The notes under the pieces: model-generated | Told to the model about the DNA's origin: nothing | Database searches by the model: none | Seen by the model: only the letters and a program-made list of their open reading frames with translations | Program-made: the position numbers and the translations under genes | Source of the DNA: Streptomyces alboniger | GTDB taxonomy: Bacteria; Actinomycetota; Actinomycetes; Streptomycetales; Streptomycetaceae | DNA length: 64,000 nucleotides | NCBI RefSeq assembly: GCF_008704395.1 | Contig: NZ_CP023695.1 | Coordinates: forward strand, 2,666,001-2,730,000 | Direction of reading: 5' to 3' | Shown here: piece after piece, positions 17,078 to 26,277 of the stretch | Layout of the letters: every line of letters starts with the position of its first letter | Numbering within the stretch: position 1 is the stretch's first letter

Positions 17078-19702
17078 CTACGCGGCGGGCAGGGCCTCCA
17101 GCTGTGCCGTCAGGCGGGCGATGTCGGCCTCCGCCTTGGTGAGGCGGCCGCGGATCTTGTCGACGACCTGGTCGGGCGCCTTCGCGAGGAACGCTTCGTT
17201 GCCCAGCTTCGCCTCGGCCTGCGCCTTCTCCTTCTCGGCGGCGGCGAGGTCCTTGGCGAGGCGCTTGCGCTCGGCGGCCACGTCGATCGTGCCGGACAGG
17301 TCGAGCGCGACCGTGGCGCCCGAGACCGGCAGCGTCGCCGTCGCCGTGAACGCGTCGCCCTCCGGCAGGAGGCGAAGCAGCTGGCGGATGGCGGCCTCGT
17401 GCGGGGCGAGGGCCGTGCCGTCCAGGGTCAGGCGGGCCGGGACCTTCTGGCCCGGCTGGAGGCCCTGGTCGGCGCGGAAGCGGCGGACCTCGGTGATGAC
17501 CTGCTGGAGGGTCTCGATCTCCCGCTCGGCACCGGCGTCGCGGAAGCCGCTGTCGGCCGGCCAGTCGGCGATGACGAGCGACTCGCCGCCGGTCAGCGCC
17601 GTCCAGAGCGTCTCCGTCACGAACGGGACGATCGGGTGGAGCAGCCGCAGGGTGACGTCGAGGACCTCGCCGAGGACGCGGGCCGAGACCTTCGCGCCCT
17701 CGCCGCCGGCCATGAACGTCGTCTTGGACAGCTCGACGTACCAGTCGAAGACCTCGTCCCACGCGAAGTGGAAGAGGGCGTCGGAGAGCTTGGCGAACTG
17801 GTAGTCGTCGTAGAGCGCGTCGACTTCGGCGACCGTCGCGTTCAGCCGGGACAGGACCCAGCGGTCGGTGGCGGACAGCTCCTCGGCCGGGGGCAGCTCG
17901 CCCTCGATCGTGGCGCCGTTCATCATCGCGAAGCGCGTGGCGTTCCAGATCTTGTTGGCGAAGTTGCGCGAGCCCTGGACCCAGTCCTCGCCGATCGGCA
18001 CGTCCGTGCCGGGGTTGGCGCCGCGGGCCAGCGTGAAGCGCAGGGCGTCCGAGCCGTACTTGTCCATCCAGTCCAGCGGGTTGACCGCGTTGCCGAAGGA
18101 CTTCGACATCTTCTTGCCGAACTGGTCGCGGACCATGCCGTGCAGCACGATCGTGTGGAACGGCGGGGTGCCGTCCATCGCGTACAGGCCGAACATCATC
18201 ATCCGGGCGACCCAGAAGAAGAGGATGTCGTAGCCGGTGACCAGCACGGAGTTCGGATAGAACTTCGCGAGCGACTCGGTCTGCTCGGGCCAGCCGAGCG
18301 TGGAGAACGGCCACAGGCCGGAGGAGAACCACGTGTCGAGCACGTCGTTGTCCTGGCGCCAGCCCTCGCCGGTGGGAGCCTCGTCATCGGGTCCGACGCA
18401 GACGACTTCACCATTCGGCCCGTACCAGACGGGGATGCGGTGGCCCCACCAGAGCTGGCGCGAGATGCACCAGTCGTGGAGGTTGTCGACCCAGTCGAAG
18501 TACCGCTTCTCCATCTCCTGCGGGTGGATCTTGACCTTGCCGTCGCGGACCGCGTCACCGGCGGCCTTCGCGAGCGGGCCTACCTTGACCCACCACTGCA
18601 TCGACAGGCGCGGCTCGATGGTGGTCTTGCAGCGCGAGCAGTGGCCGACCGAGTGCGTGTACGGGCGCTTCTCGGCGACGACGCGGCCCTCGGCGCGCAG
18701 CGCGCCGACGATGGCGGAGCGGGCCTCCAGGCGGTCCAGGCCCTGGAAGGGGCCGTGCGCGGTGATGACGGCGTGCTCGTCCATGACCGCGATGTTCGGC
18801 AGGCTGTGGCGCTGGCCGATCTCGAAGTCGTTCGGGTCGTGCGCCGGGGTCACCTTGACGGCGCCGGTGCCGAACTCGGGGTCGACGTGCTCGTCCGCGA
18901 CGACGGGGATCGTGCGGTCGGTCAGCGGCAGCTTGATCTGCTTGCCGACGAGGTGCTTGTACCGCTCGTCGTCGGGGTGGACCGCGACGGCGGTGTCGCC
19001 GAGCATCGTCTCGGCGCGGGTAGTGGCGACGACGAGCGTCTCGTCCCCCTCGCCGTACTTGATCGACACCAGCTCGCCGTCGTCGTCCTGGTACTCGACC
19101 TCGATGTCGGAGATCGCCGTCAGACAGCGCGGGCACCAGTTGATGATGCGCTCGGCGCGGTAGATCAGCTCGTCGTCGTAGAGCTTCTTGAAGATGGTCT
19201 GGACGGCCTGCGAGAGGCCCTCGTCCATGGTGAAGCGCTCGCGCTCCCAGTCGACGCCGTCGCCGAGGCGGCGCATCTGGCCGGAGATCTGGCCGCCGGA
19301 CTCGCCCTTCCACTTCCAGACGCGCTCGATGAACGCCTCGCGTCCGAGGTCGTGGCGGGACTTGCCCTCCTTGCCCAGCTCGCGCTCGACCACGTTCTGC
19401 GTGGCGATGCCCGCGTGGTCCATGCCCGGCTGCCACAGCGTCTCGAAGCCCTGCATGCGCTTGCGGCGGGTGAGGGCGTCGATGAGCGTGTGCTCGAAGG
19501 CGTGTCCCAGGTGGAGCGCGCCCGTCACGTTCGGCGGGGGGATGACGACGGTGTACGGAGACTTCTCGCTCTTCTCGTCGGCGGAGAAGTAGCCCCGTTC
19601 TACCCAGCGCTCGTACAGCGGCCCCTCTACCTCGGCCGGCGCGTACTGGGTCGGCAGTTCGGGGGTGGTCGCTGGGGGCTGCTGCTGAGCGTTGTCGGTC
19701 AC
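17078..19702 (-). CDS. valS: valyl-tRNA synthetase
   Basis: This 874-residue class I aminoacyl-tRNA synthetase is full length. The HIGH-equivalent is in [18 protein letters not shown] and the KMSKS loop is in [10 protein letters not shown]. The editing domain, the tRNA-binding anticodon domain and a C-terminal coiled-coil arm ([19 protein letters not shown]) are present in order. It charges tRNA-Val and hydrolyses mischarged Thr. The start is a GTG at 19702 (MTDNAQ) after a weak ribosome site. Confidence 0.97.
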   Translation of the reverse strand: MTDNAQQQPPATTPELPTQYAPAEVEGPLYERWVERGYFSADEKSEKSPYTVVIPPPNVTGALHLGHAFEHTLIDALTRRKRMQGFETLWQPGMDHAGIATQNVVERELGKEGKSRHDLGREAFIERVWKWKGESGGQISGQMRRLGDGVDWERERFTMDEGLSQAVQTIFKKLYDDELIYRAERIINWCPRCLTAISDIEVEYQDDDGELVSIKYGEGDETLVVATTRAETMLGDTAVAVHPDDERYKHLVGKQIKLPLTDRTIPVVADEHVDPEFGTGAVKVTPAHDPNDFEIGQRHSLPNIAVMDEHAVITAHGPFQGLDRLEARSAIVGALRAEGRVVAEKRPYTHSVGHCSRCKTTIEPRLSMQWWVKVGPLAKAAGDAVRDGKVKIHPQEMEKRYFDWVDNLHDWCISRQLWWGHRIPVWYGPNGEVVCVGPDDEAPTGEGWRQDNDVLDTWFSSGLWPFSTLGWPEQTESLAKFYPNSVLVTGYDILFFWVARMMMFGLYAMDGTPPFHTIVLHGMVRDQFGKKMSKSFGNAVNPLDWMDKYGSDALRFTLARGANPGTDVPIGEDWVQGSRNFANKIWNATRFAMMNGATIEGELPPAEELSATDRWVLSRLNATVAEVDALYDDYQFAKLSDALFHFAWDEVFDWYVELSKTTFMAGGEGAKVSARVLGEVLDVTLRLLHPIVPFVTETLWTALTGGESLVIADWPADSGFRDAGAEREIETLQQVITEVRRFRADQGLQPGQKVPARLTLDGTALAPHEAAIRQLLRLLPEGDAFTATATLPVSGATVALDLSGTIDVAAERKRLAKDLAAAEKEKAQAEAKLGNEAFLAKAPDQVVDKIRGRLTKAEADIARLTAQLEALPAA

Positions 19703-19913
19703 GCGGTCAGTTTAGAGGGGCGGGACGGCGGTCCCGAAACCGGAATATTCGACAGCCCCGGGTACTGCGCGGCGGCGCCGCCGACTTCCGCCACGTCCGT
19801 GCTCTGGCACAGCCCTTCAACAACTGCGCATCGATCCGGCCCGAGGCCCCAACCCCGTCCGCCCATCCGACAGGATGTTCGGAACGCGTAAGCATCGGGA
19901 GGGAACCCCAGTA

Positions 19914-20942
19914 ATGAGCTACAACCAGCCGGGCCCGTACGGCGGGCAGCAGCCCCAGCAGCCCGGGCCGTACGGCCAGCAGCCGCAGCAGCCCGGCCCC
20001 TACGGCCAGCCGCCGCAGGCTCCCCAGCCCGGCTACGGCTACCCCCCGCAGGCCCCGCAGCAGCCCGCCCCCTACGGGCAGCCGCCGCAGGCCCCTTACG
20101 GACAGGTCCCGCCCCCGCCGCCCGGCGCAGGTGGCGGCGGCAAGAAGACCGGCCTGATCATCGGCGCGGTCGCCGTGGTCGCCGCGGCCGCGGTCGGCGG
20201 TTACTTCCTCTTCGCGGGCGGCGACGACGACAAGGGCGGCGGCAAGAGCGGCGGTTCCTCGAACGTGGCCGGTGGCGGCGGAGGCGACGAGACCGGCCTC
20301 AAGGACGACGGCCCGCACAAGCTGACGGCTCCGGAGACGGTGCTGACCGACTACAAGAAGGACCCGAGCCGCACCGGCGGGCTGAACAGCGTCGATCCCG
20401 AGAAGGCCGAGGCGGCCGGGGTGAAGAACCCCAAGGATGTGAAGGCCCAGTACCAGTCGGGCAGCAAGGACAACCCGCTGGCGCAGAAGGTGCTGACCTT
20501 CGGCGGGGTCTACGGCGACATCGAGGACCCGGAGAAGGTCGTGGACCACATGTTCACCACCGCCGCGCAGAAGGCCGAGGACGGCACCACCGCCCAGGGC
20601 GGCGAGAAGGTCACGATGGTCGGCAGCCCGAAGGAGTACAAGCCCGCCGAGCTGGACGGCGCGGTCCTCAAGTGCCAGGAGATGAAGATCGACCTGGGCA
20701 GCGGCGCGGGCACCGCGGGGTCCAGCACCGGGTCCACCGCCGGGTCCACCGCCGGATCCAGCGCCGGGTCCTCGGGCCCCAGTGAGATGTCCGCCGCGAC
20801 CTGCATCTGGGGCGATCACAGCACCCTCGGCTACATCGTCACCACGGACGTGGCGAGCGCACTGTCCGGCCAGGCCGCGGACCTCGACGAGGCCGCGACG
20901 ACAACGGCCAGGTTCCGCGGGGAAGTCCGCGTCAAGATCTGA
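19914..20942 (+). CDS. Pro/Gln-rich single-pass membrane protein, paralogue 1 of 3
   Basis: This 342-residue protein has residues 1-75 made of QPGPYG/QPPQAP repeats. A GGGGKK basic stop precedes one membrane helix at about 78-100 (GLIIGAVAVVAAAAVGGYFLF). An extracytoplasmic domain of about 240 residues follows. That domain has two conserved Cys motifs shared with the next two genes: LKCQEMKI and TCIWGDHST. A Gly/Ser/Thr/Ala repeat (about 20705-20775) is inserted before the second Cys motif in this copy only. I do not recognise a named domain. The ATG follows GGGAGGG. A start at 19875 is possible but would not fit the paralogues. Confidence 0.85.
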   Translation: MSYNQPGPYGGQQPQQPGPYGQQPQQPGPYGQPPQAPQPGYGYPPQAPQQPAPYGQPPQAPYGQVPPPPPGAGGGGKKTGLIIGAVAVVAAAAVGGYFLFAGGDDDKGGGKSGGSSNVAGGGGGDETGLKDDGPHKLTAPETVLTDYKKDPSRTGGLNSVDPEKAEAAGVKNPKDVKAQYQSGSKDNPLAQKVLTFGGVYGDIEDPEKVVDHMFTTAAQKAEDGTTAQGGEKVTMVGSPKEYKPAELDGAVLKCQEMKIDLGSGAGTAGSSTGSTAGSTAGSSAGSSGPSEMSAATCIWGDHSTLGYIVTTDVASALSGQAADLDEAATTTARFRGEVRVKI

Positions 20943-21055
20943 CGCGCGGCGGGCCGTGCGCGGCCCGTCGGCCCTGGGCTCAGGGCTGGGTCACCCGGCC
21001 GGGCCCTCTTGCGTCAGGATGTCGGGAACACATAAGCGTTTCGGAGGGGAACCCC

Positions 21056-22069
21056 ATGAGCTACAACCAGCCGGGCCCGTACGGCGGGCAGCAGCCCCAG
21101 CAGCCCGGCCCGTACGGCGGCGGGCAGCCCCCGCAGCCGGGCCCCTACGGCGGCCAGCCGCAGCAACCCGGCCCCTACGGGCAGCCGCCGCAGGCCCCCC
21201 AGCCCGGCTACGGCTACCCCCAGCAGGCGCCCCCGCCGCAGCCGCAGCCCGGTTACGGCTACCCGCAGCAGGCCCCGCAGCAGGGCGGTTACAGCCAGCC
21301 CCAGCAGCCCGGCCCCTACGGGCAGGTCCCCCCGCAGGCCCCTTACGGGCAGGTCCCGCCCCCGCCGCCCGGCGGAGGCGGCGGCAAGAAGACCGGCCTG
21401 ATCATCGGCGGCATCGCCGTGGTCGCGGCCCTCGGCGTCGGCGCGTACTTCCTCTTCGGCGGCAGCGACAGCGGCGGCAGCGGCGGCGGTTCCTCCTCCG
21501 TGGCGGACGACGGGGCGCACAAGCTCATCACGCCCGAGACGCTGCTCACCGACTACAAGAAGGACAGCGGCCAGAGCGGGGGCTTCAACGACAGCGACAT
21601 CGCGGCCGCCAAGAAGGCCGGTGTGAAGGACCCCAAGGACGTCAGTGCCGGATACAAGTCGGGGGACGAGGGCAATCCCCTGGCGCAGAAGGCCATCCAG
21701 TTCATGGGTGTCTACGGAAAGGTCGGCGACCCGGGCAAGGTCGTCGACGGCATGTTCGCCAAGGTCAAGAAGGACTCCAAGGAGCCCGGCGCGGAGACGG
21801 GCAAGCTGGTCGGCAGCCCCAAGGACTTCAGCACGGACGACGTCGTGCTCAAGTGCCAGGAGTCCGTGATCAAGAACGACGGCCCGAGCAGCGGCACGTC
21901 GTCCGGCCCCAAGGAGATCCGCATGCCGGTCTGCATCTGGGGTGACCACAGCACCGTCGCGGTCGTCGTGCCCATCGAGGTCGCCAACGCCATGGCGGGC
22001 AAGGTCTCGCTCGACGACGCCTCGGCCACCGCGCTCAAGGTCCGCAAGGAAGTCCGCGTCAAGCTCTGA
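21056..22069 (+). CDS. Pro/Gln-rich single-pass membrane protein, paralogue 2 of 3
   Basis: This 337-residue paralogue of the upstream gene has the same MSYNQPGPYGG start. Its Pro/Gln/Tyr tract is longer, about 100 residues. One membrane helix follows (GLIIGGIAVVAALGVGAYFLF). The external domain contains LKCQESVIK and VCIWGDHSTVA. The two Cys are probably joined by a disulfide outside the cell; this is an inference from conservation. The ribosome site is GGAGGGGAA. The gap to paralogue 1 is 113 bases and contains small GC hairpins. Confidence 0.85.
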   Translation: MSYNQPGPYGGQQPQQPGPYGGGQPPQPGPYGGQPQQPGPYGQPPQAPQPGYGYPQQAPPPQPQPGYGYPQQAPQQGGYSQPQQPGPYGQVPPQAPYGQVPPPPPGGGGGKKTGLIIGGIAVVAALGVGAYFLFGGSDSGGSGGGSSSVADDGAHKLITPETLLTDYKKDSGQSGGFNDSDIAAAKKAGVKDPKDVSAGYKSGDEGNPLAQKAIQFMGVYGKVGDPGKVVDGMFAKVKKDSKEPGAETGKLVGSPKDFSTDDVVLKCQESVIKNDGPSSGTSSGPKEIRMPVCIWGDHSTVAVVVPIEVANAMAGKVSLDDASATALKVRKEVRVKL

Positions 22070-22132
22070 CGCCGGCACGCAGCACCACGCAGCACGCACC
22101 GCCGCACCACCAACGAGGGGAACCCCGACGCA

Positions 22133-22990
22133 GTGAGCTACAACCAGCCCGGCCCGTACGGCGGCCAGCCGCCCCAGCAGCCCGGCCCCTACGGGCAGCC
22201 GCCCCAGCCCCCGCAGCCGGGCTACGGCTACCCCCAGCAGGCGCCCCAGGCCCCGTACGGGCAGCCGCCCCAGGCCCCGTTCGGGCAGTACCAGGCGCCC
22301 CCGCAGGGCGGCGGAGGCAAGAAGGCCGGGCTCATCATCGGTGCCGTGGTGGTCGTGGCCGCCGCTGCCGTCGGCGGGTACTTCCTCTTCGCCGAGGGCG
22401 ACAGCTCCTCGGTCGCCGACGACGGCAAGACGTACAAGCTGACGGCCCCCGCGACCGTCCTCGGCAGCTTCAAGAAGCTTGAGGGCTCCGGCGGCGGCAT
22501 GTCGTCGAGCGACCTCAAGGACCTGGAGAAGCAGGGCGTCAGCGACCCCAAGGACGTCTACGCCGCCTACCAGTACGGCGAGGGCGCGAGCATGCAGACC
22601 TTCAACTACTCGGGTGTGTACGGCAAGGTCGACGACCCGGAGAAGGTCGTCGACGCGATGTTCGCCGAGATGGAGAAGAACTCGATGAACGGCTCCGACG
22701 GAGCCATGAAACTCATCGGCGAGCCCGAGGAGTTCACGCCGGACGGCTTCGAGAACGGCATCATGAAGTGCCAGAAGGCCGAGTACAAGATGGGCGAGGT
22801 CGACCCGGGCGGCGAGGGCATCCCCAACAGCTTCCAGACGCCGATGTGCGTCTGGGGTGACCACAGCACCGTCGCGTACGCCGTGTACTCCGACGCCGCC
22901 GCGACCGGCAGCGGCAAGAAGATCGCGCTGGAGAACGTCGCCACCCAGGTCGCCAACCTCCGCGACGACGTCCGCGTCGAGGTCAAGTAG
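22133..22990 (+). CDS. Pro/Gln-rich single-pass membrane protein, paralogue 3 of 3
   Basis: This 285-residue protein is the shortest of the three paralogues. It starts with GTG at 22133 after GAGGGGAA. It has a shorter Pro/Gln tract, then a membrane helix (GLIIGAVVVVAAAAVGGYFLF). The external domain keeps both Cys motifs (MKCQKAEYK, MCVWGDHSTVA) but lacks part of the segment found in copies 1 and 2. It ends 11 bases before a strong bidirectional terminator shared with clpX. The three genes look like a tandem triplication and probably form one transcription unit. Confidence 0.85.
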   Translation: MSYNQPGPYGGQPPQQPGPYGQPPQPPQPGYGYPQQAPQAPYGQPPQAPFGQYQAPPQGGGGKKAGLIIGAVVVVAAAAVGGYFLFAEGDSSSVADDGKTYKLTAPATVLGSFKKLEGSGGGMSSSDLKDLEKQGVSDPKDVYAAYQYGEGASMQTFNYSGVYGKVDDPEKVVDAMFAEMEKNSMNGSDGAMKLIGEPEEFTPDGFENGIMKCQKAEYKMGEVDPGGEGIPNSFQTPMCVWGDHSTVAYAVYSDAAATGSGKKIALENVATQVANLRDDVRVEVK

Positions 22991-23001
22991 CCCTCACCAC
23001 A

Positions 23002-23046
23002 CACAAAGGGGCGCCCGGCGATCGAATCGCCGGGCGCCCCTTTGTG
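23002..23046. terminator. strong bidirectional terminator, paralogue 3 / clpX
   Basis: Perfect 21-bp inverted repeat with a three-base loop between convergent genes. The outer stem is flanked by AAA/TTT on either side, giving a short U-tract in both directions. Confidence 0.9.
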
Positions 23047-23056
23047 CGTAGGAGAA

Positions 23057-24343
23057 CTACGCGGACTTCTGCTCCCCGGCGCCCGGACCCCGCACGTCGC
23101 GCGGCACCAGCGTCGGGTTCACATTCGAGCGGACGACGTCCGCCGTGATGACGACGCGGGCCACGTCCTTGCGGGACGGCACCTCGTACATCACCGACTG
23201 GAGGACCTCCTCCATGATGGCGCGCAGGCCGCGCGCGCCGGTCTGGCGCAGGATCGCCTGGTCCGCGATGGCCTCCAGGGCCTCACGCTCGAACTCCAGC
23301 TCCACGCCGTCCAGTTCGAAGAGGCGCTGGTACTGCTTCACGAGCGCGTTGCGCGGCTCCACGAGGATCTGGAGCAGGGCCTCGCGGTCGAGGTTGTGGA
23401 CCGAGGTGATCACGGGGAGGCGGCCGATGAACTCGGGGATCATCCCGAACTTCACCAGGTCCTCCGGCATGATGTCCTCGAACTGGTCCTTCTCCTCCAG
23501 CTCGCGCTTGGAGCGGATGGTGGCGCCGAAGCCGATGCCCTTGGCGCCCGCCCTCGACTCGATGATCTTTTCGAGGCCGGCGAAGGCGCCGCCCACGATG
23601 AAGAGCACGTTCGTCGTGTCGATCTGGATGAACTCCTGGTGCGGGTGCTTGCGGCCGCCCTGCGGCGGGACCGAAGCGGTGGTGCCCTCCAGGATCTTCA
23701 GCAGCGCCTGCTGGACGCCCTCTCCGCTCACGTCGCGCGTGATCGAGGGGTTCTCGCTCTTGCGGGCCACCTTGTCGATCTCGTCGATGTAGATGATCCC
23801 GGTCTCGGCCTTCTTGACGTCGTAGTCGGCCGCCTGGATCAGCTTGAGCAGGATGTTCTCGACGTCCTCGCCGACATAGCCCGCTTCCGTCAGCGCCGTC
23901 GCGTCCGCGATGGCGAACGGGACGTTCAGCATGCGGGCGAGTGTCTGCGCCAGGAGTGTCTTGCCGGACCCGGTCGGGCCGAGCAGCAGGATGTTGGACT
24001 TGGCGAGTTCGATCGCGTCGTCACGGCCCTGCGCGCCGCCGTTCTCTCCCGCCTGGACCCGCTTGTAGTGGTTGTACACCGCTACCGAGAGGGCCTTCTT
24101 CGCGGGCTCCTGGCCCACGACATAGCCCTCAAGGAATTCGTAGATCTCGCGAGGCTTGGGCAGTTCCTCCCAGCGGACCTCGCTCGTCTCCGCGAGCTCT
24201 TCCTCGATGATCTCGTTACAGAGGTCGATGCACTCGTCGCAGATGTACACACCGGGGCCTGCGATGAGCTTTTTGACCTGCTTCTGACTCTTTCCGCAGA
24301 ACGAGCACTTGAGCAGATCGCCGCCGTCACCGATGCGTGCCAC
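23057..24343 (-). CDS. clpX: ATP-dependent Clp protease ATP-binding subunit ClpX
   Basis: This 428-residue protein has an N-terminal C4 zinc-binding domain (CSFCGK...CDECIDLC). Its AAA+ core has Walker A GPTGSGKT, Walker [10 protein letters not shown], the pore/substrate loop GGRKHPHQ, the IGF loop for docking to ClpP (KGIGFGA) and sensor-2 GARGLRAI. It unfolds tagged proteins for ClpP. I chose GTG 24343 (VARIGDGG), preceded by GGGGAAG; the longer reading frame to 24445 is not typical of the family. Confidence 0.96.
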   Translation of the reverse strand: MARIGDGGDLLKCSFCGKSQKQVKKLIAGPGVYICDECIDLCNEIIEEELAETSEVRWEELPKPREIYEFLEGYVVGQEPAKKALSVAVYNHYKRVQAGENGGAQGRDDAIELAKSNILLLGPTGSGKTLLAQTLARMLNVPFAIADATALTEAGYVGEDVENILLKLIQAADYDVKKAETGIIYIDEIDKVARKSENPSITRDVSGEGVQQALLKILEGTTASVPPQGGRKHPHQEFIQIDTTNVLFIVGGAFAGLEKIIESRAGAKGIGFGATIRSKRELEEKDQFEDIMPEDLVKFGMIPEFIGRLPVITSVHNLDREALLQILVEPRNALVKQYQRLFELDGVELEFEREALEAIADQAILRQTGARGLRAIMEEVLQSVMYEVPSRKDVARVVITADVVRSNVNPTLVPRDVRGPGAGEQKSA

Positions 24344-24509
24344 GAGGTGCTTCCCCTTCGCCTGGGAGACGCCACGTTCAGCGGCTCCTGGTGCCTCTAT
24401 CCGACGGTACCTTGCCGGGCCCCCCGTTCGGGCCCCCCTTGGCACGGTTCACTTCGACGCGGGTCGTACGCGAACCATGCCAAGGAGCGGCAGATGCTAC
24501 AGCGCCGGG

Positions 24510-25214
24510 TCAGGCAACCGCGGAATTGTTCATCTTCCGGGTGGAGATGATCTGGTCGACGAGGCCGTACGCGAGCGCGTCCTCGGCCGTGAGGATCTTG
24601 TCGCGCTCGATGTCGTCGCGGATCTTCTCGATCGGCGTCGTGGAGTGCTTGGCCAGCATGTCCTCCAGCTGCGCGCGCATCCGGAGGATCTCGTTGGCGG
24701 CGATCTCCAGGTCGGAGACCTGACCGCGGCCCGTCTCGCTGTAGGGCTGGTGGATCAGGACCCGGGCGTTCGGCAGCGCCATGCGCTTGCCCGGCGTGCC
24801 CGCCGCGAGGAGGACCGCGGCGGCCGAGGCGGCCTGGCCCATGCAGACGGTCTGCACGTCCGGCTTCACGAACTGCATCGTGTCGTAGATGGCCGTGAGG
24901 GCCGTGAACGAGCCGCCGGGGCTGTTGATGTAGATGGAGATGTCACGGTCCGGGTCCATCGACTCCAGGCACAGGAGCTGCGCCATGACGTCGTTGGCGG
25001 AGGCGTCGTCGATCTGCACGCCGAGGAAGATCACGCGCTCCTCGAAGAGCTTCGCGTACGGGTCGTACTCGCGCACGCCCTGCGAGGTGCGCTCGACGAA
25101 GCGCGGGATGACGTAGCGGGACTCGGCGCGGGCGCCGGTGAACTCGGCCTGGGCGGCCGGGCCGAGCTCGGCCTGGGTGCGGGCGTAGAGGCCGCTGCCG
25201 GGGTGGTTGTTCAT
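24510..25214 (-). CDS. clpP2: ATP-dependent Clp protease proteolytic subunit ClpP2
   Basis: This 234-residue serine protease has its catalytic triad visible as Ser in [13 protein letters not shown], His in VLIHQPYSE and Asp in [10 protein letters not shown]. It is the longer N-terminal-tail paralogue downstream of clpP1. The ATG at 25214 has AGGAGACC upstream. It starts 62 bases after the clpP1 stop, so the two are almost certainly one operon forming a mixed ClpP1P2 peptidase. Confidence 0.95.
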   Translation of the reverse strand: MNNHPGSGLYARTQAELGPAAQAEFTGARAESRYVIPRFVERTSQGVREYDPYAKLFEERVIFLGVQIDDASANDVMAQLLCLESMDPDRDISIYINSPGGSFTALTAIYDTMQFVKPDVQTVCMGQAASAAAVLLAAGTPGKRMALPNARVLIHQPYSETGRGQVSDLEIAANEILRMRAQLEDMLAKHSTTPIEKIRDDIERDKILTAEDALAYGLVDQIISTRKMNNSAVA

Positions 25215-25276
25215 CTGTCTTGGTCTCCTGAGGAGCGGGGGCTGAGGTTTCGGCTGACGGGGCGCTGAGGGGTGCC

Positions 25277-25894
25277 TCAGGCTCCGGTGCCGCCCCCGCC
25301 CGGCATGCCGGCGGCGGTGGGCATGATGTCGTCGATGAGGCCGTACTCCTTGGCCTCCTGCGGGTCGAACCAGCGGTCGCGGTCCGAGTCGCGGGTGATC
25401 TGCTCGACGGTCTGGCCGGTGTGGTGAGCGGTCAGCTCGGCCATCCGCTTCTTGGTGTGCAGCAGCCGCTCGGCGTGGATCTTGATGTCCGACGCGGAGC
25501 CCGCCAGGCCCGCGGAGGGCTGGTGGATCAGGATCTCGGCGTTCGGCAGGGCGAAGCGCTTGCCGGGCGTGCCGGCGCTGAGCAGGAACTGGCCCATGGA
25601 GGCGGCCATGCCCATCGCGATCGTCACCACGTCGTTCTTGATGTACTGCATGGTGTCGTAGACGGCCATGCCGGCCGTGATCGAGCCGCCGGGGCTGTTG
25701 ATGTAGAGGAAAATGTCCTTGTCGGGCTCGGCGGCAAGGAGCAACAGCTGCGCGGTGATCTTGTTGGCGATGTCGTCGTCCACGGCCTGGCCGAGGAAGA
25801 TGATCCGCTCGCCGAGCAGCCGGTTGTAGACCTGGTCGCCGAGGCCACCACCGATGGAGGGGTCGCCGGCGGCGGAGGGCATCAGATTCGTCAC
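25277..25894 (-). CDS. clpP1: ATP-dependent Clp protease proteolytic subunit ClpP1
   Basis: This 205-residue ClpP has the triad Ser ([11 protein letters not shown]), His ([10 protein letters not shown]) and Asp (DSDRDRWFD). The start is GTG 25894 ([10 protein letters not shown]), with AGGTGG five bases upstream; ATG at 25882 is an alternative. It is first in the clpP1-clpP2 operon. A ClgR-type operator lies about 165 bases upstream of the start, in keeping with known activation of this operon by ClgR in Streptomyces. Confidence 0.95.
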   Translation of the reverse strand: MTNLMPSAAGDPSIGGGLGDQVYNRLLGERIIFLGQAVDDDIANKITAQLLLLAAEPDKDIFLYINSPGGSITAGMAVYDTMQYIKNDVVTIAMGMAASMGQFLLSAGTPGKRFALPNAEILIHQPSAGLAGSASDIKIHAERLLHTKKRMAELTAHHTGQTVEQITRDSDRDRWFDPQEAKEYGLIDDIMPTAAGMPGGGGTGA

Positions 25895-26059
25895 GTATCC
25901 ACCTGCTCGTCTTACGACGGCGCCGGGCCGTCTCACGTCTTCAGCTGGGGCTGGGACCCCGCGTGCCAGCCGCTCCGGGGCGGCTCCGGGGACTCCCCTG
26001 CCCTCGTATTCATGGACCCTAACGCGCGGGGTCCCTCCGGGAATCCCGGAGAGCCAACT

Positions 26060-26073
26060 GTTCGCTGTGAGCG
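26060..26073. promoter_or_regulatory. ClgR-type operator upstream of clpP1P2
   Basis: GTTCGC TGTGA GCG at 26060-26073 fits the remembered ClgR recognition pattern GTTCGC-N5-GCG exactly. ClgR is the activator of clpP1P2 in Streptomyces lividans. The position upstream of clpP1 is as expected. Binding is inferred from the match. Confidence 0.7.
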
Positions 26074-26079
26074 CAGGTA

Positions 26080-26212
26080 GCGCCCCGTAAGGGGCGCGGG
26101 GAACTGCGCGGCCAGCCCCCGACACCCGCACTCGCCGTGGGGCAGACGTCGGCAGACGCGTCTGCGGCTTGGACGTGGTTGCTCGCGCAGTTCCCCGCGC
26201 CCCTGACGGGGC
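26080..26212. repeat. intergenic inverted-repeat element (REP-like)
   Basis: Two perfect 21-base inverted arms (26090-26110 and 26184-26204, core GGGGCGCGGGGAACTGCGCG) enclose 73 bases. Each arm is extended by a smaller GC palindrome (GCGCCCCGTAAGGGGCGC at 26080-26097, and its partial mirror to 26212). I know this type of element from many Streptomyces intergenic regions. A related fragment lies near 55336-55371. Confidence 0.75.
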
Positions 26213-26216
26213 ACGA

Positions 26217-26254
26217 CTGTGGGCCCCCGGGATCGAGATCCCGGGGGCCCACAG
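26217..26254 (-). terminator. terminator after tig
   Basis: Near-perfect 18-bp inverted repeat (CTGTGGGCCCCCGGGATC and its complement) with a minimal loop, 24 bases beyond the tig stop codon. Confidence 0.8.
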
Positions 26255-26277
26255 TACGTACGCAGGAGCTACGAGGC

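Larger units (their letters stand above)
25895..26277. other. tig-clpP1 intergenic region (no gene)
   Basis: This gap of 383 bases is without a supported gene. From left to right it holds the clpP1 leader and probable promoter (TAGGGT on the minus strand near 26030), a ClgR-type box, a long inverted-repeat element and the tig terminator. The last three are listed separately. Confidence 0.7.

Noticed and set aside
19703..19913. A T-box leader upstream of valS
   Set aside because: There is no specifier-loop or antiterminator-like conserved sequence, and actinobacterial T-boxes are mainly known for ileS.
19920..20130. Repetitive DNA in the paralogous genes as minisatellites or CRISPR
   Set aside because: The repeats follow the reading frame and encode QPGPYG-type protein repeats inside real genes.
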